In this document: piece after piece, positions 47,000 to 59,489 of the stretch
Layout of the letters: every line of letters begins with the position of its first letter
Position numbering within the stretch: the stretch's first letter is position 1
Assembly: GCA_027625915.1 (NCBI GenBank)
Contig: JANTQA010000008.1
Span: 11,595,001-11,659,000 of the forward strand
Source: Anaeramoeba flamelloides
Lineage: Eukaryota; Metamonada; Anaeramoebidae
Direction: 5' to 3'
Length of the DNA: 64,000 bases
Position numbers and translations under genes: made by a program
The notes under the pieces: model-generated
What the model was told of the DNA's origin: nothing
Database searches by the model: none
The model's input: the letters and a program-made list of their open reading frames with translations, nothing else

Positions 47000-47990
47000 A
47001 ACTTGTAAAATTACCCCAAAGTTGGTTGATTCTATTATGATCTAAAGCAATTTCTATTTTTTTTTTATTTTTTTTGGATTTTGGATGAATACTTTTTGAT
47101 TTTTTTTTTCTAAAACGGAGGTTTTTAATTAATTCATCAAAACCTTGGATTTTTTATTTTGTGAATTAATTTAAATCTTCTTTTATATATTTTTATTATG
47201 ACCGGATTTAATTTTAGCTTCCGTTTTAATAAATTTACCTTGGAGAATAGCGGATTGATTTTTAATAAAAATTTTGGAAAATTTGTTTATTAACCCAAGC
47301 CTCAATATCTTTAAAATCAGATTGAGTGAGATCAAATATTACTAATCTATATGAAAGTTGGAGATGTAAAACAGCTTTAAAGAAATGAATTTTTAATCCA
47401 TCGGTAAAAAGTTCTTTTGTTCTAATATATTGATTAATTTTTTGATTTTGATCTTAACTTTATCTAGGTTAAATTTTAAAATGAGTTATTTTTCTCTAGC
47501 CAAATATCAAGATATAAAATTTCCTTTCAAATTAACGTTTTTTTATATTTTTTGGCTTCATTAGGATTCATCCCAAATCTCTTATTATTTTCTATATTTT
47601 TTGTAATTGATAATTTATTTCTAACAATGATCCTTTCATTATGGAAAATTAGATCAACTGATAACATCTGAAAATCAAATGTAATGATTTGATATTTTCT
47701 AAAAGAAAATGAATAATAAATTCAAATAATAAAGGAGACATAATATACCTCTCTTATAAACCTCTATTCCTTCTTTTGAATAGAATCCCAAGTAAATATT
47801 TTTTCTTTATTTTTAATAACTTTTTTTAATTGAATAATAAATTCAAGAATATTGAATAGAAAATTAATATTTCTTGTAATTGAAAAAAAAAAAAAAAAAA
47901 AAAAATTTGTAAATTTATATTATCTTTTTATTTTAAGGACATAAAAGAAAAATTGAATGGATTTTTATATGAAAAAAGCATAAAGTACGG
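47000..47990 (-). mobile_element. Decayed LINE, reverse transcriptase region
   Basis: On the minus strand broken frames read PLLFEFIIHFLL (the PLSPLLF region of non-LTR reverse transcriptases), FQMLSVDLIFHNE (degenerate YADD box), NKRFGMNPNEAKK, YLDIWLEKN (the YLGI block) and KIHFFKAVLHLQLSYRLVIF (the thumb). Several frame breaks mark it as an old inactive copy. Adjacent to hairpin array 5, as the 33.9-kb LINE piece is to array 3. Confidence 0.65.
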
Positions 47991-48228
47991 AGTCTAGCAA
48001 GATAAATTATAATAATTTAGTTCTTGGTTCTTATTATTATTAGATATTTTGTTTTAAAAAATAAAGAAAAAAATTAGACTTTATAGCAATTATTTCCCAT
48101 TTTTATTTCTTTTTGAATTTTGCATTGATTATAAAGATATAAAAAAGTTTAAAAATAAAAATTTCATAGAATTAGAATAATATAATTTTTTAAAAAACTC
48201 AATTCCGATATATTAAATCTAGGTATAA

Positions 48229-51200
48229 TTAATTTTTGTTCAAATTAATTTTTTCAATTTGATTATTTATATTTATTAAGTTTTCATTTTCATTTTCATT
48301 TTCTTCATTTTTTTGTTGTAATTGTATTTGCTTATTTTTTTCCTCTTTACTTCTTAATAATTTTTCATCATGCAATTTGTTCAAAAGATATAAATATGAC
48401 CAAATATAATTACTTTCTGATAATTTGAAAATGCTTGCAAGTTTTTTGATTTCTTGGATATTAATATCATCATAATTAACTGAAAATATTTTGTCGTGGT
48501 ATAAAAATTCAATAAACAAATCAATTGACTGTAATGAAATGTCTGTTTCTAATTCAAATTCTTTAAATTCCTCATTAATTTTTGATTTTGTTTGGAACAA
48601 ATCTCTAAAGAATACACTTCTCGCAATTAGAACTTCTCTATGTATTTTTTTTGATTTGTTACCAATTATAAATTTAAAATCTTTACTCTTTTGATGCCTA
48701 TAAAGTCTTTTTAGATCATTAATTAGTCCGTTTTTTGCTTTTTTCTTTTTAAAATTTAATTTTTTATGACCTAATTTTTCCATGATATTTGAAATTAAAT
48801 ATAAAGAAGATATTTCTGCTACACCTGTATAAAGAAATTTTAATAAAAGGCTGATATCATTTTTTGAATATTCTTTAAATAAATCTAATTTTTTTTTTTC
48901 GTTGAAAAAATCTTTTAATACTTTTTGTTTTTTTTTTGTTTTTTTTTTTTCATTTTCATTTTCTTTTTCTTTTTCATTTTCTTTTTCATTTTCTTTTGTT
49001 TTCTTTTTTCTTGATTTTGTCAAGAAAAGGTCACGAGTGATTCTAGACATTATAAAATTATAATGTATCTTAATTTTTTCATCATCTAAACAAGTAATTG
49101 TTGCATTTGTCCCAATTTCTGATTTGAATAACGAATAAAATTCTTGGGAAATTGAATCATAAGTATTTAATAAATTTAAATTTTCTTCTTCTTCAATAAG
49201 ATCAAAAATAGTGTAACCTTCGAAATTTTGTTGATGAATATTGGATCCGTTTTGGAGTAAACAATCAATAATTGAGAATTTATTCTTTTCCGTGAATAGC
49301 CAAACCATCCAAAATGGTGTTAGACCATCTTTATTTTGATGAGTTAAATCAGCATTAAACTCGACTAAGGTTTGTATTTTGTTTAAATTCCCCATTTTAA
49401 TCAAATCAAATAAAACTGTTTCCCTTTCTTTATTAAGACTATTAATAAAAGTCTTATGTTTCATTAATAATTCTATGATTGAATGATCAACATCTTGATA
49501 ACATGCTGCAAATAATAATGGTACTACGTTGTTATCTTTTATATTTGGATCACAACCAGCTTCAAGTAATAATTTTGTCATTTCGTAACTATTTTGCAAA
49601 ATTCCATAAAATAATACTGTTTGTCCAAATTCATTTTTCAGTTTAAGATCAACATTTTTTTTGATTAAAAATTCCATTAACTCAATGTTTGAATTTTTAC
49701 AGGCACACATTATTGGTGATTCACCAAGACTGTCTTGAAGATTTAAATCCGCTCCTTTTTCAATTAATAGTTGATAAATCTCTGTTTTTCCACCATCAAT
49801 TGACATATTTAAAGGTGTGGCCGACTAGTTTGATTGTTTAGAAATAATTTGAAAATTTAGAGTAAAATATTTTGTTTTTTTTTAATCAAAAAATAAAATG
49901 AAAAAGAAAAGTATTAATATAAGGATGATTTTTATTTAAAAATAAATAATCTTTTAAAAATTAATTTATTCCTTTTATGTAGTGTTGATTGTATTTAAAT
50001 TTCTATTCAAAATTTTAAATACACCAAAATTTTAATTGTGAAAAAAAAAATGTAATTTAATAAATTATATGGAAAATACAAAAATAGAACTACTAACTAA
50101 TTGGAATGTTAACAATAGTTTATAAATTATAATACTCACAAAGCAAAAAATAAATAATTATCAATACTCAAAATAAAAAAAGAGTGTGTCAAAAATTAGA
50201 GAATGTTTGAGGAATTATTGTTAAAGGTTGAATTTGTAAAAAAAAAAATACTTAATCTGTTAAAGATTGAGAATTTTGAATTGACTCGATTTTTGTCTTC
50301 TAATTCAAAGAGTTTCTAGAAACATAAATATCTAGAAAAAGTCATTAGAGGAATTTTTAAACTTAATTTAGTTTTCTCAAAATTTTAGAGTGAGCACAAC
50401 AAAAAAAAATTATTAAAAGGAATAAAAATACAAAATAAAAATCTATATTTCCAAAATAATGAAACAATCAAAAAAATGTATTGGTAAATATTCTGAAAAT
50501 TCGATAAAAAATTAATGATCGATCAAATGGTTAGAAACTATGATCAACTAATTTTATTTGATTTTTTCTATTTTGAAAATAACTCAACTTTAACATAATA
50601 TCAATCGTTGAAAAAAAATTTGATCTAAGGTAAAATATGTTACGTAATTGAAAAAAAAACGAAACGAAATGAAAACAAAAAACTGAAAAGAGACAATAAT
50701 GATTTTCCTATATTTTGGGATAAATCAAAATTATTTCTAAATTTCTGAAGGAAATTGTAGATATTAATATTCTTTTTGGTGTTTGAGCTGTGTCAATATT
50801 TATGGAAAGTTTTATTGTCACTGTTAAGGGTTAAATTTTTGAAAGAATCATTTAATCTGGTAAAGAGAGAGAATTTTGAATTGACTCGATTTGTAACTTC
50901 CAATTCAAAGAGTATCTAGAAACAAGAATATCTAGAAAAAGTCATTAGAGGAATTTTTAAACTTAATTTATTTTTCTAAAAAAAATTCAAGTTTTAGTTT
51001 ATATTTGAATTTTTAATACATTACAATTTATTTTGCATTTTTTGTTGAATATTTTAGCAGGAATTTTGAAATGAAAATTTATTTTTTTTCTCAAAATTTA
51101 ATAAATGTATAGTATTTTCAATAATATAGTTTTCAATAACTAACAATAACCAGATAAATTATTATTAGTTGATTAGTTATAAAAACAGAATTAAAAAATA

Positions 51201-54200
51201 ATTTTAGATTACGCAAATTTTGTCTGTTTTTTTCAAAAGTTTAAATTTTGAGTTTAATAGTTAATACTTTTATAATCTTAAATATAACTTCAATTCCAAA
51301 AATTTTCAGAGCCAATGACGAATTTTTAAACTTTTTTAGTTCTTTTTGTTCAATATTTTGCAAATATATATATATGTATTGAAATGTTTAATTTTAGATA
51401 TAATTTTTTTTTGTTACCATTTTTTTTCAGGATCAAAAGACTTTTATCAATGAACTTGTTTTAAATCTTCTGAATCTTGTCTATTGTTACAAAGAAAATT
51501 AATGACAATTTTTTTTTTAAGAAGATAACCAAGTATTTTTGATTAAAAATGTATTTTGTCAAGTATGAAAAAGTCGATATTTTCTCCCATTAAAACTCTT
51601 ACTGAAAAATCAATTTATTTTCAAACCTGAAAGTATTCTAGTTTAAGATAATTCCAAAGTTTATCATTTTGAAATACATCGTTTGTATCACGAATTTAAA
51701 ATTAGTAAAACAACCAAGTGACTGAACAGACTCATGTAAAATAAAAAATCAAAAAGTAATCAAATTTTGAGGTGAATGCTTTGCCTTTTCTAAAAGTAAT
51801 GAAAATATTAATTATTCTTTTGAACTTTTAGAATGAAGGATCTCCAAAGGCCTTTTTTTTTTTTTTTTTTTTGTTTCAAAGTTTGCTTTGTTAAGGTAAG
51901 TCAACCGGATAAAAGAATTCCAAAAATTTTTTGTTTTTTAAAAAAAATTTTTTTAACTCTTTTAAACTTCTTTGATTACTTTTTTAAAAACTAAGTTTTG
52001 TAGATCTAGATACTTTTTTCAAATTTAGTGTTTCTGGTTTCAAGTTAAATTCGCGAGGATATTTTGTTGAATTTTTTCTGAAAAGACGATAATTTTAATT
52101 TCTAAATGCAATTTCCCTCGTATTTTAAACAAAAAAAATCAGATAATTAAAGAAGAGAAGATCAAAAAAGGATTCTAGATTTTTCAGATTTTCCATTTTA
52201 TGCTCGAATACATGAAAACTTTAATTTTGAGTTTTCTTAACTTATTTTTTTCATTAAAGTCCTTTTGGAATCTTAATCTAAATTTAATATCTTTTGTTTT
52301 ATATGGTAACTCCATAGAGAGATTCTATTGAAAGAATTTGTTATTGAGATCCATTTTAAACTTTACTATTGAGAAAACAGTTTTCAAAATCAAAAAATAA
52401 CAAATTTTACATTGATTCTTATCAAAATTACAAGCATAATTAGTTCAATTATTTTTATCATAAGGATTGATTTTCTGAATTCTTTTTGGTTGTACAATAA
52501 TGGGGCTTTTCGTTTAATATCAATCCTCAAATAGTACAAATTATTTAATTTTCAAAATTTGTACAAAAAAAACTTTTTATTAAGTAAAATTTTAATGTTG
52601 TTAAAAAAAAATTTTTTTTTCCATTCAAAAAGTAAACACTAAAATTCAACCTGTTATCAACTAGGTTTTTTTTATTCTTGTTTTGATTAGAAAATCTAAC
52701 GATTTTCAAAACAAAAACAAATATTTAAAAGTACTGTCATTAACTTTTTGTATAAAGGATAAACAATTTAGAAGATAGATCAATCTGGAATTTGAACCCT
52801 TGCTTTTCATATTGGTTAATTGGACAAATTACCAATGGTACATTATAGATACAAAAGATTCACAGTTCTATAAAATTAATACATAAACTTCATGAAACAT
52901 TAATGCTCGAAACAATAATTTGACCACAATACATTTTCCACAATTTAACAAATTTAATTCAATGCAGATATTTGATTATTTTGAAATTAACTTATAAACA
53001 TATTCTAAAGAAAAGAGAAATAAAAATTTTCCATTTACATTAACAATTCAAAAATTTGTCTCTTAAATATTTAAATAAATTTTAATATATTATTGAACCC
53101 ATAAAGCATGTTGAAAATAATTTACAATTCAATATTTATAATTTTCAACTTTTCAGAAAAATGGACATTTTAAAATATGCAAAAATAAAAAATTTGAAAA
53201 AATTACATACAGTTTTTAGATTTAAATCAGCACCAAGTTTAATCAATTGTTTAATAAATTCAATGCACTTGTTGTGAACTGCATAAGAGATTAAAGTTTG
53301 ACCCTATAATTACAAAAAAGAAATATAAAATGTAGAGGAATAAAAATAAATAAAATAAAAAGAAAATTATTATTTACAAAATATAAATAAAATGAAGAAT
53401 TTAGGAAATGATATTGAAATAAATATGTAATTTGTTATTTTGAAAGTTTAGATATTAACTTTTTCTCCCATATTAAATGAAAATCAGAACATTTGAAATC
53501 TGCAAAAATGTTATTTACTTTGGATGATGGCACAAATACACTGTAATGTTCCGAATTTTCAAACTTTAGAATCAGTAAAAAAAAATAAACTATTTTACAG
53601 TCAAAGGGATACAGTTGTCATTAATGAATTACAATAGGATTAAAGGGTTTGAATAGGTATTAGAAGAAAAAATTTATTTTTCAAAATTTCAAAATTGAAA
53701 TCATTTTTTATTTTTTATGCTTTTTTCTTTTTTTCAATTTTTTTTTTGATATGCAATGTTTTTGCAATTTTTTTTTTTATTACAAGACCTAAAGCCACAA
53801 AGTAAAAACTTGTTATTCTAATGTTTTTGAAACAGCGAAAATGATTGTAGAGAAATCATTTTGATTTCTATTTGGAACTTTTATTTGATCTTTCAATTGA
53901 AGATCAAAATGAAAACCAGTATTTCTCTCAATCGGTGTGCCTAAGAATTTTGGTTTTTTCAATTTTGAAGAAAATCTATTGAGAAATTAGATTTATTTAA
54001 TATGGATGACCAACAATTCTCTGATTTTTTATTATTTTTCCATTTATTTTTTTGTGTTTGCTTTTTTTTTGATAAAAAAGAATTGTTTTTTTCAATTAAA
54101 AAGTAGAGAAGAAGAAAACTAATCAATGGTATAGTTCTAATTTGACGGGAAAAAATTGAATAAGAGAAATGGTGGAGGTAATTTAACTTCTTCTTATATG

Positions 54201-56474
54201 TATTTGTCTTGTACTGGGATTAACTTCTGTCAAGTACCGTATTACACAAAATAAGTAAAATCAATTTCTGTAAAGCACAGTATATGAAAACAGTTGGCAT
54301 TAAGTGAAAATTTTGATAGAAATTTGTGAAATAATCAAAATAAAAGAAAACAACCAACCACCAGCCTATCAAAAACTCGAGATACAAAACATAACTTTTA
54401 AATTAAGTTTTTACTTTTTTTACTATTTTTTTTTTAATCTCTCTTTTATTTCTTACTTTTCTTTCTTCTTTTTCTTGTCTTTGTTTAAAAATTAATTTTT
54501 TTCTTTTATTTTTTAGAGAAAAGTTCTCCATATGATCTATAATCTTGCCTTCATAATGGCTCGGTGAAAAAATTACCTAAAAACAAATTTAGAATTTAAG
54601 AAAGTGCCCTAGAGTGTAAAGGTTTTTTTTTAATTTGAGAAATAAACGAAAAATTTTTTTAATTTTCAGTTTATTTCTCAAAGTAAAAAAAAACTAACGG
54701 TGGTTTTCTTGAAGTTTTCTGTTTTGTTTGTTAAGTGTTCTAGGTTTTTTTGAGGTTTTCTATTTTATTTGTGAAGTGTCCTAAGTTTTTTTGAGTTTTC
54801 TATTTATTTGGAAAATCAACTGGTTTTCGTTAGGCTTTTTTTACTTTAGAAATAAACTGAAAATTTTAATAAATTTTCTGTTTATTTCTAAAGTAAAAAA
54901 AAACCTAGAACACTTCACAAATAAAATAGAAAACTCAAAAAAACCTAACGAAAATCTATTGATTTTATAATTAATAAGAAAACTCAAGAAAAGCTAACGA
55001 AGGTTTTCCAAAATTAAAAAGAATAGAGAAAAATCAAAGATTTTACTTAATTCTTTTAAATTCTGGAAAACCTAACGTGAAGTGCCTTATAGTGACGTGG
55101 AGTGCCGTAGAGTGCCTAGCTTTTCCAGAATTCAAAAGAATGGAGAAAAATCAAAGATTTAGCTCAATTCTTTTGAATTCTGGAAAAGCTAACGGCGGTT
55201 TTTTTTAATTTAAGAAATTAAAAGAAATCCTAACAGCAAATAGTACGTAATTTTGTTGAATTACCTCTCTTCAATTCTAATAAATATTTTAGTGTTTTTT
55301 TTTTTTTTTCATTTTAAAGAATTATACAAAATCGGGATCTTACATTCAATTCTAGAAGACTTTAAAATAAAGAAGAAAGTAATTGAAAAAGAAGATTTTG
55401 GTTTTCGTAACCTTTTCAAGGCAAATTTCAAATTTGGATTAATAAAATTGGTTTTATCAAATTACAAATTCTGAAAAAAAAAAAAACAAAATTTTTAATT
55501 TGAAAAAAGATCTCTTGGCCTAACATCTCTTTTAGAAAGGCAACAAATATCTTGTTGGTCATAAAAGTAATATTCGTGGATCATAAAATACAGACAGTCC
55601 TTAATGTTTGTCAATTAAAAAATGTGTTTCACTTTTTTTCCGCACCAGACATTTATATTCAATGCTAAGAAGGTCTTGTGAAGATTTCTTTTGTTTTTTT
55701 ATTTTTCGGTTTGGAATCCTCAAATTTTTCTTTAATAAGTAGAGATCTTCTTATAAGTGTGTTTGTTTGATAAATAGGTTCAATTGTTTCTAAAAATTCA
55801 GAATTTTTTTAAGAATTAAATTTATTTTTAAAATTTCTGTTTGTGTCATAATGGAAATTAAAAACACGTAATTGATTGCTTTTTTTTGAAAAAGTTCTGG
55901 AAAAACAATTAAAATTTGAAACAATTTGGCAGTGAAAGGTAACTATTCTTTTTTGTGGATCCTTTTTTTTATAAAAAAAAAATGTTTTGAAAAAGAAAAA
56001 ACAAAACAAAAAAGATTGTTTGATTAATTAAAAAGAAAAATTTACATAAAAGGGCTTGTTAATAATTTTGGTATCTTGTTTGATTAATTTTTCGATTGAC
56101 TGTAAATGTTCTTGTTTGTAAGGAGAATTAATAAGGTTGAACAAATCTATTTCATTCATTGTATATTGTTCGAATTGCTGTTCTTGTTGCTGTTGTTGTT
56201 GCTGGAATGGGTATTGTAATTGCATTTCTTGCTCTTCGAGTGTTTGTTGGTAAAACATTTCGTTTTGATAATTTTGTTCGTATGTTTCTTGTGGTAAATA
56301 ATTCATTTCTTGGTTTTGATAATTTTCATCGTAATAATATTGGTTATCTTGATAAAACTCTTGTTGGTAATCAAGTTCATTGTAAAATGTTTGTTGTTGT
56401 TGTCGTTGTTGTTGCTGTTGTTGCTGTTCATAATTAAAATTCGTATATTGGTTGTTTTGTTGATAATTACTCAT
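48229..56474 (-). CDS. Q-rich ankyrin-repeat protein with two BTB domains, three exons
   Basis: Exons are 56474-56046, 53303-53211 and 49824-48229 (about 705 residues). All introns are phase 0, with GTAAAT and GTATGT donors and TATAG and ACTAG acceptors. Residues 1-110 are Gln/Tyr/Asn-rich. About nine ankyrin repeats span roughly 115-390, and the small middle exon encodes one repeat (GQTLISYAVHNKCIEFI). The joins read INKPFY|GQTLI and LNLKT|SATPL, both in ankyrin register. BTB1 (about 395-525) is split by a Lys/Glu-rich insert. BTB2 (about 555-660) has FKFIIGNKSKKIHREVLIA and FIEFLYHDKIF. BTB domains dimerise and often link substrates to Cullin-3 ubiquitin ligases; that role is inferred. The 525-residue C-terminal frame starts at an internal ATG, not the true start. 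Introns are 2742 and 3386 nt and carry repeats. Confidence 0.88.
50218..50985. repeat. 165-bp direct repeats around a MITE relative
   Basis: 50218-50385 and 50820-50985 share GAGAATTTTGAATTGACTCG and TAGAAAAAGTCATTAGAGGA with few differences. Between them lies a relative of the 16156 MITE (CCAAAATAATGAAAC; ending GTGTCAATATTTATGGAA). Inside intron 2 of the ANK-BTB gene. Confidence 0.7.
51000..52680. other. Intron sequence without recognisable features
   Basis: Part of ANK-BTB intron 2. Only AT-rich sequence and a T18-20 run at about 51858 were seen. Confidence 0.4.
52690..52850 (-). mobile_element. Decayed tRNA-derived SINE remnant
   Basis: On the minus strand TTGGTAATTTGTCC is followed, with tRNA-like spacing, by the B-box-like GGTTCAAATTCC. 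It does not form a complete tRNA cloverleaf. It is older than the SINE at 43.2 kb and lacks visible duplicates. Confidence 0.4.
54595..55230 (+). repeat. Modular hairpin array, locus 6
   Basis: Located in intron 1 of the ANK-BTB gene. It begins with the linker GTGCCCTAGAGTGT, then B, C-half, C-half, B, C and A modules, then the tandem linker GTGACGTGGAGTGCC, GTAGAGTGCC and a near-perfect A palindrome (CCAGAATTCAAAAGAATGG to CCATTCTTTTGAATT-like arm and GGAAAAGCTAACGG). Array orientation is opposite to the host gene. Confidence 0.8.
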
Positions 56475-56779
56475 TTAATTTAAATAATTTTGGACAAAGA
56501 AAAGATAAAAAAATAAAAAGTAACCAATTACTAAAAAATTACAAATAGTTGCTAAAGACAAAGAAGGATAAAAAAACCAAAGTTTTCCAATAATTACCTG
56601 TTTTTGAAGAACAACCAATAACATTGAATAATTCCTTCAATAGTTCCAAAAAATAAAATATTCACAATAGAAAAATATCTATGAGCTAAACAAAGGTTAG
56701 TTACTATTACCAAGACTTTAAAAGGGTGAAAATCTTTGTAAAAGTCCTGAATTTTGATATTAATCTGTTCAAAAGTCAT
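56463..56779 (-). CDS. Possible small two-TM membrane protein
   Basis: An ATG at 56779 in good context (CAAAAATG) opens MTFEQINIKIQDFYKDFHPF, then a hydrophobic stretch VLVIVTNLCL, and SIVNILFFGTIEGIIQCYWL. A donor ACAG|GTAATT at 56597 and a TTTTTTAG acceptor would add SNWLLFIFLSFLCPKLF and stop at about 56463, overlapping the ANK-BTB start codon. The size and hairpin-like hydrophobic pattern vaguely recall ARL6IP1/reticulon-type proteins, but the resemblance is weak. It could also be an alternative 5' exon of the downstream gene. Confidence 0.35.
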
Positions 56780-57585
56780 TTTTGAAGTTTTTACAAAATA
56801 CTATTTTTTATTTCGGGGGTCACATTACAAAACACCCCCTAATTAACAAAAATATATCCAAAAAAAACTTTTCGTGAGGTACAACCCCTTAATTAATGCC
56901 ACTCAATTTTTTTTTTGTACTTTCTTGATTAATTAGTATTGGTGTTCAAAAAAGTGCCACCAATGTATTTTAATACAAAATTATGTCATTTTCTAAAGGG
57001 AATTGAGTACTTATTTCGATAAGGATACAATGAAACCAGAAAAAAAAAAAACAATTATCAATTTTTTAGAGAGGTGTGTTAATATTTTTAAAAGAAAGTA
57101 CATTGTTTAATAATGAAATTTTCAGAAAAAAGATCTGATTCTTTTTGTTTAGATTTGTGGATCAAATTAAAAAAAACAGAAAAATTTGCAAAAAAATTTA
57201 ATTTTGAAGAAATCTCACTTTTAGTGATCTGTGTATAGTTTATCTGAGCAAGTTACTTCTAAAAATTTTATCTTATTTTGAAAATATTAGGTGATTAAAA
57301 TCAAATTTTGAATTCTTGGAGATCAGAAAAAATTGAACATTTCTTTTATTCAAATAATTTGTTATATTTCTTGAAATTCTATTATTGTCGTATATTTTTT
57401 TTTCAATTATTCAAAATTTATACATAGAATTGTTAGCAAAGAAATCAGTTATATGATAATCTCTTTTTTTTGATTTTTTAGAATTATTAATTTGAATTCG
57501 TTTTTTTTTGTTTTGAAAATATTTACAAAATTGAAAAAAATGAGTAAAATCAAATAATCTAAACTCCACTTCATAAATTGTGACT
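56780..57585. other. AT-rich intergenic DNA
   Basis: 57230-57440 weakly resembles the start of the repeat at 43630. No gene seen. Confidence 0.4.
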
Positions 57586-57589
57586 CACC

Positions 57590-58140
57590 TGAAAAAATTG
57601 AATATATATACATCTTTTAGTATTTAAAAACAATTGTTAATCAAATCTGATTAATAATTCATTTTTGAGTCATTTTAAATATATAAAAACCTGATGTTTG
57701 AAAAAATCAAAAAAAAAATAAACCAAAAACCTAAAAAAAAGGGAGTCACAATTGTTAAAAAGAGCCTTACTTATTTTTTATTAGTGAACTTTCACTGAAA
57801 AAAAGTTAACAACAAGATTTAGTACTAATAATTAAATCCATTTTAAAAGACATTACATAGACTCAATTTCCTTAGTGATTATTTGTCTTTTCCAAGATCT
57901 TTTTTTTTCATTTGATCTTTTGTAAACAAAAGGGTTCAAAAAAAAAAAGCAAAAGAAAAAAAAAACAAAAGAAAAATAAAAATTTGAAAAACAAAACAAA
58001 AATTTGCAAAATTAGAAAAAATAATTCTGATCCAAAAAATTTGAAAATATTTTTTAATAAGAATACAGGACAAGACTCTAAAAAAAAAATTTCATTAACA
58101 TTATAAAGTGAGCCAAATTTTTGAAAAATAGTGTAGAAGA
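57590..58140 (+). repeat. Composite interspersed repeat
   Basis: 57590-57905 matches 40740-41090 and 57895-58140 matches 31250-31460 (CATTATAAAGTGAGCCAAAT). The Lys-rich frame at 57912 is its purine tract and is not called. Confidence 0.6.
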
Positions 58141-58565
58141 TACCTCCTTAAATGTAACTTATTTTCGTTTTTCGAATTTTTAAAACTGGACTTCATTCGG
58201 ATTAATAGTTCACAAAACACATTTCACAAAATACAACAAAAGCCTCCAAAAAAATCAAGATGGAAATCACAAATTACAATTAATAATTTTGTAAATTTCT
58301 TCTTGATAAAAAGAAAAATGGAAATTATTCCCCATATATTAGGACCAAAATCTAAAAAAAAATAAAACATTTTCTAGTTAAATTATCAAAATCAAAATCA
58401 GATAATTCATATTTTAAGAATTTTCAATTGAATTAATAGTTTTTTAGGAGTTATAGTCACGGGCCGTTAGTCTATAATTATAGTATGATGTGATTGGGTA
58501 TAAGTAGTATTAGTATTTAACATGTTTGGATTGAGTCTAAAAAATCTATTCTACATATTATTGAA

Positions 58566-58778
58566 CTATAAATTATTAGATTTTTTACTATTGATACTGA
58601 AATAATCTCTACATACTTGACAAAGTAAACCTTTATATCTAAAAAGTTTTTTTTTTTTTTTATTATACAGTCTACACATTAAATGATGAATAAAACCTAT
58701 AGTAAATAGGAAGTAAATATCATATTGGTTTCTTAAATTTCTAACATTAAAAAAGAAATTCTTACAATGAAAGATCAA
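58566..58778 (-). CDS. Cys-containing small ORF, unknown
   Basis: 70 residues with IHHLMCRLYNKK followed by RYKGLLCQVCRDYF. The spacing resembles a four-Cys zinc finger of GATA type with the second Cys replaced by Tyr (TAT). It may be a decayed zinc-finger gene or transposon piece, or chance. No partner exons were found. Confidence 0.2.
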   Translation of the reverse strand: MIFHCKNFFFNVRNLRNQYDIYFLFTIGFIHHLMCRLYNKKKKKLFRYKGLLCQVCRDYFSINSKKSNNL

Positions 58779-58839
58779 AAATAAAAATTTTTATTAAAAA
58801 ATTGAATTAAGTCTTTCGTCTTTTAAGTTGGATTTGTTC

Positions 58840-59489
58840 CATATTCGTAGAGTGACTTGAAAATTAAAAAAATATTGTAAAATTGCACTTCTTTTGATTG
58901 AATAGATTACAATAACAAAAAATTTTCCATTCATTGGATCTCTTGTAAAAAATTCAATTAAAAAAAAAGTTTAAAAATATCTTAATTTCAAAAAAATTTT
59001 AATTTAAGGTAAAAATTCATCTTTTTTTCTTTTTTGATATTTTTCCATGGGCTAAATTTCTTGATTTTATAACTATTTTTTTTCTCAAAGTAAACAAAAA
59101 TAATTCAATTCAATAGAATTTAATTTGTGTTTATTTGGCAACCCTCTATATTTGATACAGTAAGGGTTTTGTAAGATTCTCAACAAAAAAATAAACTCAT
59201 TTGAGAAATGAAAAAAATGAAAAAATAAATTTCAAGATAACAAAAAGTACTTCAAAACTTATACAGTTTATTTCAAAATTATATATCACAACCATTCTAA
59301 TTGGAAATTGAGTATCGCTTTTGGGTTTTTTTCTAAAAACTTTCCTTTTATTTGATTGTTGATTTTTTATTAATCAATCGTGCTTCACATGTTGGTTAGA
59401 CGTTTATTAGGATTCAACACACATAAAAAATACCAATTATTTTTTTTTTCCATTTCAAAAAACTATTTTTCACCCTAATTACTTAACCC
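58840..59489 (+). mobile_element. TTAA MITE, decayed copy 3
   Basis: Follows copy 1 through CTTCTTTTGATTGA, CATTGGATC, CATCTTTTTTTC, CAACCCTCTATATTTGA, CTAATTGGAAATTGAGTATC, and ends CTAATTACTTAACCC before TTAA at 59490-59493. The left end is too decayed to place exactly, and the GC hairpin is eroded. Confidence 0.7.

Noticed and set aside
50218-50985. Direct repeats as ends of an LTR-type element
   Set aside because: Only about 165 bp, no TG...CA ends, no internal coding or priming site, and the interior is a MITE relative.
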